DNA of 64,000 nucleotides, taken from contig CAYWYS010000001.1 in assembly GCA_964462675.1 (NCBI GenBank), forward strand, positions 145,417 through 209,416. The letters are read 5' to 3'. Below the pieces are notes generated by a model, which made no database searches, was not told where the DNA came from, and saw only the letters and a program-made list of their open reading frames with translations. This stretch comes from XN24 sp964462675 (GTDB lineage Bacteria; Pseudomonadota; Gammaproteobacteria; Steroidobacterales; XN24). Positions 48,865 to 58,713 of the stretch are shown here, one piece after another. The first letter of the stretch is position 1; each line of letters starts with the position of its first letter. Made by a program: the position numbers and the translations under genes.

Positions 48865-48924
48865 ATGCTTCTTGGCCTCCTTATTCTCGTACTCGTACTC
48901 GGGAAGAGCGGGGTCATGGTGTAG
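48865..48924 (+). CDS. Branched-chain amino acid leader peptide
   Basis: 19 residues, MLLGLLILVLVLGKSGVMV: seven Leu, four Val and one Ile. It precedes an intrinsic terminator and ilvC, so ribosome stalling on scarce charged Leu/Val/Ile tRNA would allow read-through, as in E. coli ilv operons. No strong ribosome site is seen; attenuation is inferred from the composition and layout. Confidence 0.85.
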   Translation: MLLGLLILVLVLGKSGVMV

Positions 48925-48958
48925 GCAGGCTTAGAAGCAGCAGCAAACCGAACCAGAG

Positions 48959-48990
48959 AACCCCGCAACCGGCAACGGCTGCGGGGTTTT
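48959..48990 (+). terminator. Attenuator terminator before ilvC
   Basis: AACCCCGCA (48959-48967) pairs with TGCGGGGTT (48980-48988), with an inner CCG/CGG stem, followed by TTTTCACTTT. It is 34 nt after the leader peptide stop and 33 nt before ilvC. Confidence 0.85.
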
Positions 48991-49023
48991 CACTTTAAGG
49001 ACTGGATAAAAAAGGTAGTGAGC

Positions 49024-50028
49024 ATGAAGATTTACGTCGAATCGGATGTCGAGCCGGGCAACGCGGGTGTGGCGCGTATCGCCGTGATTGGTTACGGCAG
49101 CCAGGGCCGCGCCCACGCGTTGAACCTCAGGGACAGTGGCTTCGACGTGACCGTCGGCTTGCGGCCGGGCGGCGCGAGTTGGAAGAAGGCCGAGGCCGAC
49201 GGCATGAAGGTCGCGCCGCCGACGCAGGCGGCCGAAGGTGCGGACATCATCGCCGTGCTGGTGCCGGACATGGCCGCGCCGGCGGTCTGGCGCACGATCG
49301 AGGGCAGCATCAAGCCCGGCGCCGCGGCGCTGTTCGCGCACGGCTTCAACATCCACTACGGCTCGATCAAGCCGCCCGCCACGATCGACGTGATCCTGGT
49401 GGCGCCGAAGGGTCCTGGTGCGCTGGTGCGCCGCCAGTTCGAGGAGGGCCGCGGCGTTCCCTGCCTGATGGCGGTGGCGCAGGATGCGACTGGACGCGCC
49501 AAGGCCAAGGCGCTGGCCTATGCGCACGGCGTCGGCGGTACCCGTGGCGGCGTACTGGAGACGACTTTTGCCGAGGAGACCGAGACCGACCTGTTCGGCG
49601 AGCAGGCCGTGCTGTGCGGCGGCGTGACCGAGCTGATCCTGCAGGGCTTCGAGACGCTGGTCGAGGCCGGCTACCAGCCGGAGGTCGCGTATTTCGAGTG
49701 CATGCACGAGCTGAAGCTGATCGTCGACCTGCTGCACGAGGGCGGCTTCGCGAAGATGCACCAGTTCGTCAGCGACACGGCCAAGTACGGCGACCTGAGC
49801 CGCGGCCCGCGGATCATCGACGAGCACACCCGCACGCGCATGCGCGAGGTGCTGGGTGAGATTCGCGACGGCAGCTTCGCGCGCGAATGGCAGGCTGAGT
49901 CCGAGGCCGGCCTGCCGCGCTACAAGGCCTTGCTGGCTGCGGACCTGAACCATCCGCTCGAGAAGGTCGGTCGCGACCTGCGTGCGCGCATGTCCTGGCT
50001 GAAGTCGGACAAGCAGGCCGCTGCATGA
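49024..50028 (+). CDS. ilvC: Ketol-acid reductoisomerase
   Basis: 334 residues, class I. NADPH fold GYGSQG (near residue 22) and the knotted C-terminal domain with ETETDLFGEQAVL and ECMHELKLIVDL. ATG at 49024 has AAGGT upstream; a GTG 6 bp earlier is possible. First enzyme gene of the attenuated operon; acts second in valine/isoleucine synthesis. Confidence 0.97.
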   Translation: MKIYVESDVEPGNAGVARIAVIGYGSQGRAHALNLRDSGFDVTVGLRPGGASWKKAEADGMKVAPPTQAAEGADIIAVLVPDMAAPAVWRTIEGSIKPGAAALFAHGFNIHYGSIKPPATIDVILVAPKGPGALVRRQFEEGRGVPCLMAVAQDATGRAKAKALAYAHGVGGTRGGVLETTFAEETETDLFGEQAVLCGGVTELILQGFETLVEAGYQPEVAYFECMHELKLIVDLLHEGGFAKMHQFVSDTAKYGDLSRGPRIIDEHTRTRMREVLGEIRDGSFAREWQAESEAGLPRYKALLAADLNHPLEKVGRDLRARMSWLKSDKQAAA

Positions 50029-51680
50029 GCCTGAAGGGCGCAGAACTGGTGGTCCGCGCCCTTGAACAACAGGGCGTCGAGTACGTGTTCGGCTATCCGG
50101 GCGGCGCCATCATGCCGGTCTACGACGCGTTGCTGAACTCGCCGATCAAGCACATCCTGGCTCGGCACGAGCAGGGCGCGGCGCTGGCCGCAGACGCCTA
50201 CGCGCGGATCACGGGGCGACCCGCGGTCTGCATTGCGACCTCCGGGCCCGGGGCGACCAACCTGGTGACCGGCATTGCGAACGCCTTCATGGACTCGGTG
50301 CCGCTGGTCATCATCACCGGCCAGGTGCCGACCGTCGTCATGGGAACGGACGCGTTCCAGGAAGTGGACGTGTTCGGCATCACGATGCCGATCGTGAAGC
50401 ACAGCTTCATCGTGCGCCGCGCCGAGGATATCTCGAAGACCATCGCGGAGGCCTTCCAGATTGCCGCCGAGGACCGCCCGGGCCCCGTGCTGGTTGACCT
50501 GCCGAAGGACATCTCCAACGCCGTGCCGGCCGCGACGCCGATCTTCGAGATGCATCGACCGAAGCGGCGCTCCCCCGATCCACGCCAGCTGGAAATCGCG
50601 CGCGGACTCATCAAGTCGGCCCAACGCCCGGTGCTGTACGGCGGCGGCGGCATCCCGATGGCCGGCGCCGTGGACGCGTTTCGCGCCTATGCCCGCGCCA
50701 GCGGCATCCCGGTGGTGACGACGCTGAAGGGCATCGGTGCGGTGCCGACCCGCGACGAGAACTTCCTGGGCATGCTGGGCATGCACGGCAATCGCGCGGC
50801 CAACCGCGCAATCCAGGAGTCCGACCTGCTGATCTGCGTCGGCGCGCGCTTCGACGACCGCGCGACCGGGCGGCTGGACGGCTTCGCGCCGAAGGCGAAA
50901 GTCATCCACATGGATGCCGACCCGAGCGAGATCGGCAAGCTGCGCCATGCGCATGCCGGGCTGCTCGGCGACCTCATCGAATCGCTGGCGGCGATGCCGA
51001 CCGCGCTGTCCATCGCGCCATGGCAGCGGTGGTGCACCGAGCGCAAGGCCGAGCACGCGTGGCGCTACGACGCGCCCGGCGAGTACATCTACGTGCCGCA
51101 CATGCTGCGCAAGCTGAGCGACGCCGCGCCCGATCTGACGATCGCCTGCGATGTCGGCCAGCACCAGATGTGGGTCGCGCAGCACTGCCATTTCAACCGG
51201 CCGGAGCAGCACCTGACGAGCGCCGGACTGGGCACGATGGGCTACGGCGTGCCGGCCGGCATTGGCGCCTGCCTGGCGCTGCCCGGCAAGCGCGTGGTCA
51301 CCGTGTCCGGCGACGGCTCGATCATGATGAATATCCAGGAGCTGGCGACCATTCGCCGCTACAGCCTCGACCTGAAGATCCTGCTGGTGGACAACTCCTC
51401 GCTGGGCATGGTGCGGCAGTGGCAGCAGCTGTTTCACGCCGAGCGCTACAGCGAGGTCGACCTGTCGGACAACCCGGACTTCGTCGAAGTTGCGCGGTCC
51501 TTCGGCATCCCGGGCTTCCGTATCACGCGGCGCGACGAGGTGGACGGCGCGATCCGCCGGCTGCTGAGCACCGAGGGGCCGCTGCTGGCCCATGTCTGCA
51601 TCGATCCCAAGAGCAATGTCTGGCCGCTGGTGCCGCCGGGCCAGAGCAACGACGTCATGATGGAGGAGCTGAGCGCATGA
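50025..51680 (+). CDS. ilvG: Acetolactate synthase large subunit
   Basis: 551 residues, ThDP enzyme. The Glu in ARHEQGA activates ThDP, and GDGSIMMNIQEL is the ThDP-binding motif. FAD-binding middle domain present. With the short downstream regulatory subunit it resembles IlvGM (AHAS II). ATGA overlap with ilvC. Confidence 0.96.
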   Translation: MSLKGAELVVRALEQQGVEYVFGYPGGAIMPVYDALLNSPIKHILARHEQGAALAADAYARITGRPAVCIATSGPGATNLVTGIANAFMDSVPLVIITGQVPTVVMGTDAFQEVDVFGITMPIVKHSFIVRRAEDISKTIAEAFQIAAEDRPGPVLVDLPKDISNAVPAATPIFEMHRPKRRSPDPRQLEIARGLIKSAQRPVLYGGGGIPMAGAVDAFRAYARASGIPVVTTLKGIGAVPTRDENFLGMLGMHGNRAANRAIQESDLLICVGARFDDRATGRLDGFAPKAKVIHMDADPSEIGKLRHAHAGLLGDLIESLAAMPTALSIAPWQRWCTERKAEHAWRYDAPGEYIYVPHMLRKLSDAAPDLTIACDVGQHQMWVAQHCHFNRPEQHLTSAGLGTMGYGVPAGIGACLALPGKRVVTVSGDGSIMMNIQELATIRRYSLDLKILLVDNSSLGMVRQWQQLFHAERYSEVDLSDNPDFVEVARSFGIPGFRITRRDEVDGAIRRLLSTEGPLLAHVCIDPKSNVWPLVPPGQSNDVMMEELSA

Positions 51681-51952
51681 ACCACACGCTGCGAATGAAC
51701 ATACATAAAGTCGAAGGCGCGCTCATTCGGCTGCTTGGACTCATCGAGCGCCGCGGCTTCGCGGTGACTGCGATGAACGCCCACTCCGACGATGCCAGCC
51801 AGCAGGTGGAGATCACGGTCCACCTGCATTCGGCCGGTCGCTCCGTCGACATCCTGGCGCGGCAGATCGAGAAACTCTACGACGTGCGCAGCGTGGCCTG
51901 CCTCACGGCCGGCGAGCAGGCGACGGCGATGAAGGAGAGCGTCGCATGCTGA
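51677..51952 (+). CDS. ilvM: Acetolactate synthase small subunit, single ACT domain
   Basis: 91 residues with one ACT-like domain (LIRLLGLIERRGFAVTAMNAH, ITVHL, LARQIEKLYDV). Being IlvM-sized, it probably gives a valine-insensitive or weakly sensitive enzyme. ATGA overlap with ilvG; overlaps the next gene by 7 bp. Confidence 0.92.
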   Translation: MNHTLRMNIHKVEGALIRLLGLIERRGFAVTAMNAHSDDASQQVEITVHLHSAGRSVDILARQIEKLYDVRSVACLTAGEQATAMKESVAC

Positions 51953-53070
51953 GCAACAAGGCAACGGTGATGGACATGGTAGAGACGGCTGCGACGCAGG
52001 GACCTTCGCTGTCGGCCATTGCGCCGCGGACGGGCGCCCAGGACCTGGCCGTCACGCTGGACGATGTCGAGCGGGCGATGCTGGTCGTGCGGGAACACCT
52101 GGCGCCGACGCCGCTCGTCAGCCACCCGCTGTTGAGCCAGCGCGTGGGTTGCGAGCTGTTCATCAAGCTCGAGAACGCGCATAGCATCGGCTCATTCAAG
52201 ATTCGCGGCGCGCTGAACCTGCTGGCCAACATGCCGGCGGCCGACCGCGCCCGCGGCCTGGTGACAGCGACCCGGGGCAACCACGGCCAGGCGATCGCCT
52301 ACGCGGCGCGGATGCATCGCGCCCGCTGCACGATTTTCGTGCCGCGCGGCAACAGCGTCGTCAAGAACGCCGCGATGACGGCGCTGGGCGCGCATGTCAT
52401 CGAGGTCGGCCATGACTTCGACGCCGCCATGATCGCGGCCGAGGAGCATGCGGAGCGGACCGGCGCACGCCTGGTGCACGCCGCACGCGAGCTCGACCTG
52501 GTGGCTGGTTTCGGCACGATCGCGCTGGAGATGCTGGCGCAGGCGGACGGACGCCTCGACGCGGTGTTCATCCCCGTCGGCGGCGGCAGCATCGCGGCGG
52601 GGATGGCGGTCGCCATCAAGGCGCTGAGCCCGACGACCCGCGTCATTGGCGTGTCCGCGGAGAACGCCCCTGCCATGCACCACGCGTGGCATACCGGCGA
52701 GCACCGCCCGTTCGCAGCGACCGAAACCCTTGCGGACGGCCTCGCAGTGCGCGTGCCGGTCGATGAAACGCTGGCGATCCTGAGGCCGTTGCTCGACGGC
52801 ATGGTGCTGGTGTCGGAGCGCGAGATCCAGGGCGCCATCCGCACCTATGTGGAGATCCTGCACCAGATGGCCGAGGGCGCCGCAGCGGCGGCGCTGGCCG
52901 GCGCGATCAGGCATGGCGAATCGTTCCTCGGGCAGCGCGTGGCCGCGGTGCTGACCGGCGGCAACATCGACACGGCGACGCTGATCAGCGCGCTGGCCGG
53001 CGACCGGCCGCGGCACCAGCCGCAGGCGATGCCGTACTTCCCGATCAGCGAGCTGTCCTATGGATACTGA
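51946..53070 (+). CDS. Threonine dehydratase without regulatory domain
   Basis: 374 residues, PLP fold type II. SFKIRGALN carries the PLP lysine, and VGGGSIAAGMAVAIK binds phosphate. The C-terminal ACT-like domains of biosynthetic IlvA (about 514 residues in E. coli) are absent. In this operon it must make 2-oxobutyrate for isoleucine, but feedback control by isoleucine cannot work in the classic way. A serine-racemase-like role is an alternative. Confidence 0.88.
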   Translation: MLSNKATVMDMVETAATQGPSLSAIAPRTGAQDLAVTLDDVERAMLVVREHLAPTPLVSHPLLSQRVGCELFIKLENAHSIGSFKIRGALNLLANMPAADRARGLVTATRGNHGQAIAYAARMHRARCTIFVPRGNSVVKNAAMTALGAHVIEVGHDFDAAMIAAEEHAERTGARLVHAARELDLVAGFGTIALEMLAQADGRLDAVFIPVGGGSIAAGMAVAIKALSPTTRVIGVSAENAPAMHHAWHTGEHRPFAATETLADGLAVRVPVDETLAILRPLLDGMVLVSEREIQGAIRTYVEILHQMAEGAAAAALAGAIRHGESFLGQRVAAVLTGGNIDTATLISALAGDRPRHQPQAMPYFPISELSYGY

Positions 53071-54598
53071 CATCGGGCGGCTGATCATATTCGACACGAC
53101 GCTGCGCGACGGCGAACAGGCGCCGGGCTGCAGCATGACCGACCGCGAGAAGCTGCGCGTCGCGCGGGCGCTCGCCGAGCTGGGCGTCGACGTCATCGAG
53201 GCCGGCTTCCCGGCGGCCTCGGACGGCGACTTCGAATCGGTGCGGCTGATTGCGCGCGAGATTCGCGGCCCGATCATCTGCGGCCTGGCGCGTTGCGGCG
53301 GCAATGACATCGAGCGTGCCTGGCAGGCACTGCGCGAGGCCGAGCGGCCGCGGCTGCACGTGTTCATCGCGACCAGCCCGATTCACCGCCAGTTCAAGCT
53401 CGGGCTGAGCCGGGAGGAAGTGCTGCGGCGCGCCGTCGAGGGTGTGCGCGCGGCGCGCACGCTGTGCGAGGACGTCGAGTTCTCGGCGGAGGACGCGGCG
53501 CGCACCGAGCAGGATTACCTCGCAGAGGTCATCGAGGCCGTCATCGAGGCCGGCGCGACGACGGTCAACATTCCGGACACCGTCGGCTACGCGGTGCCGG
53601 CCGAGTTTGCCGAGCGCATCGCCTACCTGCGCGAGCATGTGCCGAACATCGGCCGGGCCGTCATCAGCGTGCATTGCCACGACGACCTGGGAATGGCGGT
53701 TGCCAACAGCCTCGCGGCCGTGCAGGCCGGCGCGCGCCAGGTGGAATGCACCATCAACGGCATCGGCGAGCGGGCCGGCAACTGCGCGCTCGAGGAGATC
53801 GTCATGGCGGTGCGCACGCGTGCCGACCGCCTGTCGGTCAGCACCTCGGTGGATACGCGCCGCCTGGCGCCGACCAGCCGCCTCGTTGCGGCGGTCACCG
53901 GCGTGGCCGTGCCGCGCAACAAGGCGATCGTCGGCGAGAACGCCTTCGCGCACGAGGCCGGGATTCACCAGCACGGCATGCTGCGCAACCAGGAAACCTA
54001 CGAGATCATGCGCCCCGAGGACGTCGGGCTCGGCGGCAGCCGGCTGGTGCTGGGCAAGCACAGCGGCCGGCATGCGTTCCGCAGCCGGGTCGAGGCGCTC
54101 GGGCTGGCGCTGGACGAGTCCGAACTCGATCGCGCCTTCGTCGCGTTCAAGACGCTGGCCGACCGCAAGAAGGAAATCTTCGACGCGGACATCGAGGCGC
54201 TGGTATTGCGCTCCGACGATGCGGGCACCGGGCCATGGTGCCTCACGGCGCTGCGGATTCGCTCCGGCGAGAGCCCGCGCGCTTTCGCCGAGGTCGAGCT
54301 GGCCCATGCCGGCGGACAGCTATGCCGCGAATCGGCCAGCGGCGACGGCCCGGTCGAGGCGGCTTTCCGCGCGATCGAGCGCGGCACCGGGATTTCGGTG
54401 GAGCTCAAGAGCTTCGACATCCGCAATGTCACGGTCGGCGAGGATGCCCAGGGCGAGGCCGTCGTGACGGTCGCGCACGGCGGGCGCGTCTGGCAAGGCA
54501 AGGGCTTCGACACCGACATCATCCAGGCCAGTGCGCTGGCGTTCCTGCAGGCGGTCAACCGGATCTGCATCCGGCAGGGCGCAGACGCGGCCGCCTGA
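53060..54598 (+). CDS. leuA: 2-isopropylmalate synthase
   Basis: 512 residues. FDTTLRDGEQAPGCSM and HCHDDLGMAVANSL (metal ligands) mark the catalytic barrel; the C-terminal LeuA dimer domain (about 390-505) binds leucine. First step of leucine synthesis. Overlaps the dehydratase by 11 bp. Confidence 0.96.
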   Translation: MDTDIGRLIIFDTTLRDGEQAPGCSMTDREKLRVARALAELGVDVIEAGFPAASDGDFESVRLIAREIRGPIICGLARCGGNDIERAWQALREAERPRLHVFIATSPIHRQFKLGLSREEVLRRAVEGVRAARTLCEDVEFSAEDAARTEQDYLAEVIEAVIEAGATTVNIPDTVGYAVPAEFAERIAYLREHVPNIGRAVISVHCHDDLGMAVANSLAAVQAGARQVECTINGIGERAGNCALEEIVMAVRTRADRLSVSTSVDTRRLAPTSRLVAAVTGVAVPRNKAIVGENAFAHEAGIHQHGMLRNQETYEIMRPEDVGLGGSRLVLGKHSGRHAFRSRVEALGLALDESELDRAFVAFKTLADRKKEIFDADIEALVLRSDDAGTGPWCLTALRIRSGESPRAFAEVELAHAGGQLCRESASGDGPVEAAFRAIERGTGISVELKSFDIRNVTVGEDAQGEAVVTVAHGGRVWQGKGFDTDIIQASALAFLQAVNRICIRQGADAAA

Positions 54599-54637
54599 AC
54601 TCGACATTCATCACCGCAAAGCTAACGGAGTATTCAA

Positions 54638-55600
54638 GTGGCGCCCAAGTTTCCCCGCTACATCTGGCAAAACGGCAGGCTGGTCCCCGGTGAGAGCGCG
54701 ACCGTGCACGTGCTGTCGCATGCGCTGCACTACGGTTCGTCAGTCTTCGAGGGGGTACGGGTGTATCGCACGCCGACCGGCTCGCGGTCGTTCCGGCTGC
54801 GCGAGCATATCTCGCGGCTGTTCAACTCGGCCAAGCTGTACCGGCTCGCGATCCCATTCAGCCCGCAGGAAATCGCAGCCGCATGCAACGAGGCCGTGCT
54901 GGCCAACGGGCTCGACAACGGCGCCTATATCCGGCCGGTGGCGTTCCGAGGCTTTTCCGGCCTCGGCGTGACCCCGCCGGCCGACTCGCCCGTCGAGGTC
55001 GCGATCGCGGCGCTCGAGTGGGGCGCCTACCTCGGCGCCGAGGGCTTGAAGAACGGCGTCGACGTGTGCGTATCGTCATGGCAGCGGGTTGCGCCGAACA
55101 CGATCCCCACCGGGGCCAAGGCCGCCGGCGGGTATCTGTCCAGCCAGCTGATCAGCATGGAAGCGAAGCGCCATGGGTATGCCGAGGGCATCGGCCTGAC
55201 GACCGACGGCTTGGTCGGCGAGGGCGCCGGCGAGAACATCTTCGTCGTCAAGGATGGCAGGCTCTACACGCCGCCGGCTGCCTGCTCGATCCTGGCCGGC
55301 ATCACCCGTGACACGATCATCACCCTGGCGCGCGCCGCGGGCTTCGAGGTCCACGAGCAGCCGATGCCGCGCGAGATGCTGTATTTCGCCGACGAGGTGT
55401 TTTTTACCGGCACGGCGGCTGAAGTCACGCCGGTGCGCTCGGTGGACCGCATCCAGATCGGCGGCGGCTCCTGCGGTCCCGTCACCGAGGTGATCCAGGA
55501 GCGTTTCTTCGGCCTGTTCTCCGGCAAGACCCGCGACGAATGGGGCTGGCTGCAGCCGCTCGAGACGGCTGTCGCGCCAGTGGCTTCGGTTGCGGTATGA
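54638..55600 (+). CDS. ilvE: Branched-chain amino acid aminotransferase
   Basis: 320 residues, PLP fold type IV. The PLP lysine is K161 (E. coli K159), and VLSHALHYGSSVFEGVR is the substrate loop. GTG start with ACGGAG upstream. Makes Val, Ile and Leu from the keto acids. Confidence 0.95.
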   Translation: MAPKFPRYIWQNGRLVPGESATVHVLSHALHYGSSVFEGVRVYRTPTGSRSFRLREHISRLFNSAKLYRLAIPFSPQEIAAACNEAVLANGLDNGAYIRPVAFRGFSGLGVTPPADSPVEVAIAALEWGAYLGAEGLKNGVDVCVSSWQRVAPNTIPTGAKAAGGYLSSQLISMEAKRHGYAEGIGLTTDGLVGEGAGENIFVVKDGRLYTPPAACSILAGITRDTIITLARAAGFEVHEQPMPREMLYFADEVFFTGTAAEVTPVRSVDRIQIGGGSCGPVTEVIQERFFGLFSGKTRDEWGWLQPLETAVAPVASVAV

Positions 55601-57018
55601 GCACGCCGCGCACGCTGTTCCAGAAGGTCTGGGACCGGCACGTGGTCGTGCCGGAGACGGCCGAGACGCCCGCGGTGTTGTACATCGACCTGCACCTGGT
55701 GCACGAGGTCACATCACCGCAGGCCTTTGCGACGCTCAGGGAGCGCGGCCTCGCGGTGCGCCGGCCCGAGCGCACGCTCGCCACGGTGGACCACTCGGTG
55801 CCCACTGCCGCCGCCAGCTGGGCGGGCGGCCTGGGCGACATGGATCCGGCGGCGCGCCACCAGGTGCGGACGCTCGGTGAGAACTGCGGCAAGGCCGGCG
55901 TGCGCCTGTTCGGCGTCAACAGTTCGCGGCGCGGCATTGTGCACGTCATCGGCCCGGAGCTCGGTGCCACGCAGCCGGGCATGACCATCGTCTGCGGCGA
56001 CAGCCACACGACGACCCATGGCGCGTTCGGCGCGTTGGCCTTCGGCATCGGCACGACCGAGGTCGGCCATGTGCTGGCGACGCAGTGCCTGCTGCAGCGG
56101 CGGCCGAAGACGCTGCTCGTGGAAATCGCCGGCCGCCTGCAGCCGGGCGTGAGCGCGAAGGACGTGATCCTCGCGGTGATCGGCAGGATCGGCGCCGGCG
56201 GCGGCACCGGGCACGTCATCGAGTTTCGCGGCGCGGCGGTCGCCGCGATGACGATGGACGAGCGCATGACCCTGTGCAACATGGCGATCGAGGCGGGCGC
56301 GCGCGCCGGCATGGTGGCGCCGGACGACACCACCTTCGAGTACCTCGCCGGCCGCGCGATGGCGCCGACGGGCGCTGCCTGGGAGCAGGCGGTCGCCGAC
56401 TGGCGCGGGCTGAAGTCCGACCCGGACGCCGACTACGATCGGCGCGTGACCGTCGATGTGTCGCGGCTCGAGCCGCAGATCACCTGGGGCACCGACCCGG
56501 GCATGGTCATGCCGGTCAGCGGGCGGATTCCGGAGCCGGTCGGCGCCGGGCATCGCAAGGCGCTGGACTACATGGGCTTGCAGCCGGGCATGCCGATTGC
56601 CGGCCAGCCGGTGCAGCTGGTGTTCATCGGCAGTTGCACGAACTCGCGCCTCGGCGATCTGCGCGCGGCGGCGGCGCTGCTGCGCGGTCGGCGGGTAGCG
56701 CGCGGCGTGCGCGCGCTGGTCGTGCCGGGCAGCCAGCAGATCAGGCTGCAGGCCGAGGCCGAGGGACTCGACCGCGTGTTCATCGAGGCCGGCGCCGAGT
56801 GGCACCAGTCGGGCTGCTCGCTGTGCATCGCGATGAACGGCGACCGCGCCGCCGCGGGCCAGTATGTCGTCAGCACCAGCAATCGCAATTTCGAGGGGCG
56901 CCAGGGGCAGGGCGCGCGCACGCTGCTGGCCAGCCCGGCGACGGCCGCAGCCTCGGCGATTGCCGGCGTGGTCGCCGATCCCCGGCCCTTGCTCGAGGCT
57001 GAGAGGCGTATCGCATGA
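55597..57018 (+). CDS. leuC: 3-isopropylmalate dehydratase, large subunit
   Basis: 473 residues, aconitase family. The 4Fe-4S ligands lie in FIGSCTNSR and HQSGCSLCIAMN. ATGA overlap with ilvE. Works with LeuD. Confidence 0.96.
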   Translation: MSTPRTLFQKVWDRHVVVPETAETPAVLYIDLHLVHEVTSPQAFATLRERGLAVRRPERTLATVDHSVPTAAASWAGGLGDMDPAARHQVRTLGENCGKAGVRLFGVNSSRRGIVHVIGPELGATQPGMTIVCGDSHTTTHGAFGALAFGIGTTEVGHVLATQCLLQRRPKTLLVEIAGRLQPGVSAKDVILAVIGRIGAGGGTGHVIEFRGAAVAAMTMDERMTLCNMAIEAGARAGMVAPDDTTFEYLAGRAMAPTGAAWEQAVADWRGLKSDPDADYDRRVTVDVSRLEPQITWGTDPGMVMPVSGRIPEPVGAGHRKALDYMGLQPGMPIAGQPVQLVFIGSCTNSRLGDLRAAAALLRGRRVARGVRALVVPGSQQIRLQAEAEGLDRVFIEAGAEWHQSGCSLCIAMNGDRAAAGQYVVSTSNRNFEGRQGQGARTLLASPATAAASAIAGVVADPRPLLEAERRIA

Positions 57019-57602
57019 TCGAGCCGTTTTCCGTGCTGAGCTCGCGCACCGCGGTGCTGCCGGTCGACAACGTCGATACCGACCAGATCATTCCGGCGCG
57101 CTTCCTGACGACGACCCAGAGCAGCGGTCTCGGCCGCCACCTGTTTGCCGATTGGCGGCGCGACGCCCATAACGCGCCGCGCGAGGACTTCGTGCTGAAC
57201 CGCCCCGAAGCGGCCGGCGCGAGGATCCTGGTCGCGGGCCGCAATTTCGGCTGCGGCTCCTCGCGCGAGCATGCGCCGTGGGCGTTGCTCGATTACGGCT
57301 TCCGCGCCGTGATCAGCACCGAGATCGCCGACATCTTCCGCAGCAACGCCCAGCGCAACGGCCTGTTGCCGGTCGTGCTCGACCCGGCGTCCCATGCTTG
57401 GCTGATCGAGCACCCGGGCGCCGAGATCAGCATCGACCTGCGCAGCTGCGAGGTGTCTCTGCCCGACGGACGCGTCGCCTCGTTCGAGGTCGAGCCCTTC
57501 GCGCGCCACTGCATGCTGCACGGCGTCGATCCGCTCGGCTGGCTGCTGAGCCGCGCGGACGACATCCGCCGGTTCGAGGAGGCCCGCTCGTGCGCGGCCT
57601 GA
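57015..57602 (+). CDS. leuD: 3-isopropylmalate dehydratase, small subunit
   Basis: 195 residues, swivel domain: NVDTDQIIPARFL and NFGCGSSREHAPWAL. ATGA overlap with leuC; ends in TGA overlapped by leuB. Confidence 0.96.
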   Translation: MIEPFSVLSSRTAVLPVDNVDTDQIIPARFLTTTQSSGLGRHLFADWRRDAHNAPREDFVLNRPEAAGARILVAGRNFGCGSSREHAPWALLDYGFRAVISTEIADIFRSNAQRNGLLPVVLDPASHAWLIEHPGAEISIDLRSCEVSLPDGRVASFEVEPFARHCMLHGVDPLGWLLSRADDIRRFEEARSCAA

Positions 57603-58678
57603 TCACGCTGCTGCCCGGCGACGGCATCGGCCCCGAGGTCACGGCCGGCGCGCGCATCGTGCTGGAGGCGGTCGCGCGGGGCTTCGGCCACCGCTTCGAG
57701 TTCCGCGAGGCCCTGATCGGCGGTTGCGCCATCGACGCCACGGGAGAACCCCTGCCTGCCGACACGCTGGCGGCATGCAGCGGCGCGAATGCCGTGCTGC
57801 TCGGCGCGGTGGGCGGGCCGCAGTGGTCGGACCCGTCCGCGCCGGTGCGGCCGGAGCAGGGCCTGTTGGCGCTGCGCCGCGCCCTCGGCGTGTTCGCCAA
57901 CCTGCGGCCGATCATGACCCACTCGGCGCTGTACGCGGCCTCGCCGCTGAAGGAGCACTTGCTCGAGGGCGTCGACATCCTGTTCGTGCGCGAGCTGACC
58001 GGTGGCATCTACTTCGGCGACAAGACGCGCAGCGCCACTGCCGCGTCCGACCTGTGCAGCTACAGCCGTGCCGAGATCGAGCGCGTCGTGCGCCTCGCGT
58101 GCCGGCTGGCGCGCCAGCGACGCGGCATCGTCACCTCGGTCGACAAGGCCAACGTGCTCGAGACCTCGCGGCTGTGGCGCGAGACCGCGACGCGCATCGC
58201 GCGCGAGGAGTTCCCGGATATCCGCCTCGAGCACGCACTGGTGGACGCGTCGGCGATGCAGCTGATCCAGGAGCCGCGGCGCTTCGACGTGGTCGTCACC
58301 GAGAACATGTTCGGCGATATCCTGACCGACGAGGCCTCGGTGATCACCGGCTCGATCGGCATGCTGCCGTCGGCGTCGCTGGCGGATGCGGGCCCCGGCC
58401 TGTACGAACCGATTCACGGCTCGGCGCCGGACATTGCCGGTCGCGGGATCGCGAATCCCTGCGGTGCGATCCTCAGCGCGGCGATGCTGCTGCGTCATTC
58501 GCTCCGCCTCGAGGCCGAGGCAGCCGCCGTCGAGCGGGCGACCTGGGCCACGGTCGCGCGCGGCATCGGCACGGCCGACGTCGTCGGGCACGACGCGCCC
58601 GGCGCCACCACCAGACAAGTGGCCGACGCGATCGCGTCGGCCCTGATTGATGCATCGGCGGAGCGGGCCATTGCCTGA
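57590..58678 (+). CDS. leuB: 3-isopropylmalate dehydrogenase
   Basis: 362 residues. LLPGDGIGPEV, ELTGGIYFGD, TSVDKANVLE and GLYEPIHGSAPDIAGRGIANP are all present. GTG at 57590 has GAGGAGG 7 bp upstream and overlaps leuD. Last gene of the ilv-leu operon. Confidence 0.96.
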   Translation: MRGLITLLPGDGIGPEVTAGARIVLEAVARGFGHRFEFREALIGGCAIDATGEPLPADTLAACSGANAVLLGAVGGPQWSDPSAPVRPEQGLLALRRALGVFANLRPIMTHSALYAASPLKEHLLEGVDILFVRELTGGIYFGDKTRSATAASDLCSYSRAEIERVVRLACRLARQRRGIVTSVDKANVLETSRLWRETATRIAREEFPDIRLEHALVDASAMQLIQEPRRFDVVVTENMFGDILTDEASVITGSIGMLPSASLADAGPGLYEPIHGSAPDIAGRGIANPCGAILSAAMLLRHSLRLEAEAAAVERATWATVARGIGTADVVGHDAPGATTRQVADAIASALIDASAERAIA

Positions 58679-58713
58679 TCCGCAAGATCGTGTAAAAGTT
58701 GGCGACAGTACGC

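Larger units (their letters stand above)
48607..49023. other. ilvD-ilvC divergent control region
   Basis: 417 bp with the plus-strand promoter, a leader peptide gene and an attenuator, annotated separately. The ilvD promoter on the other strand was not identified with confidence. Confidence 0.7.
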
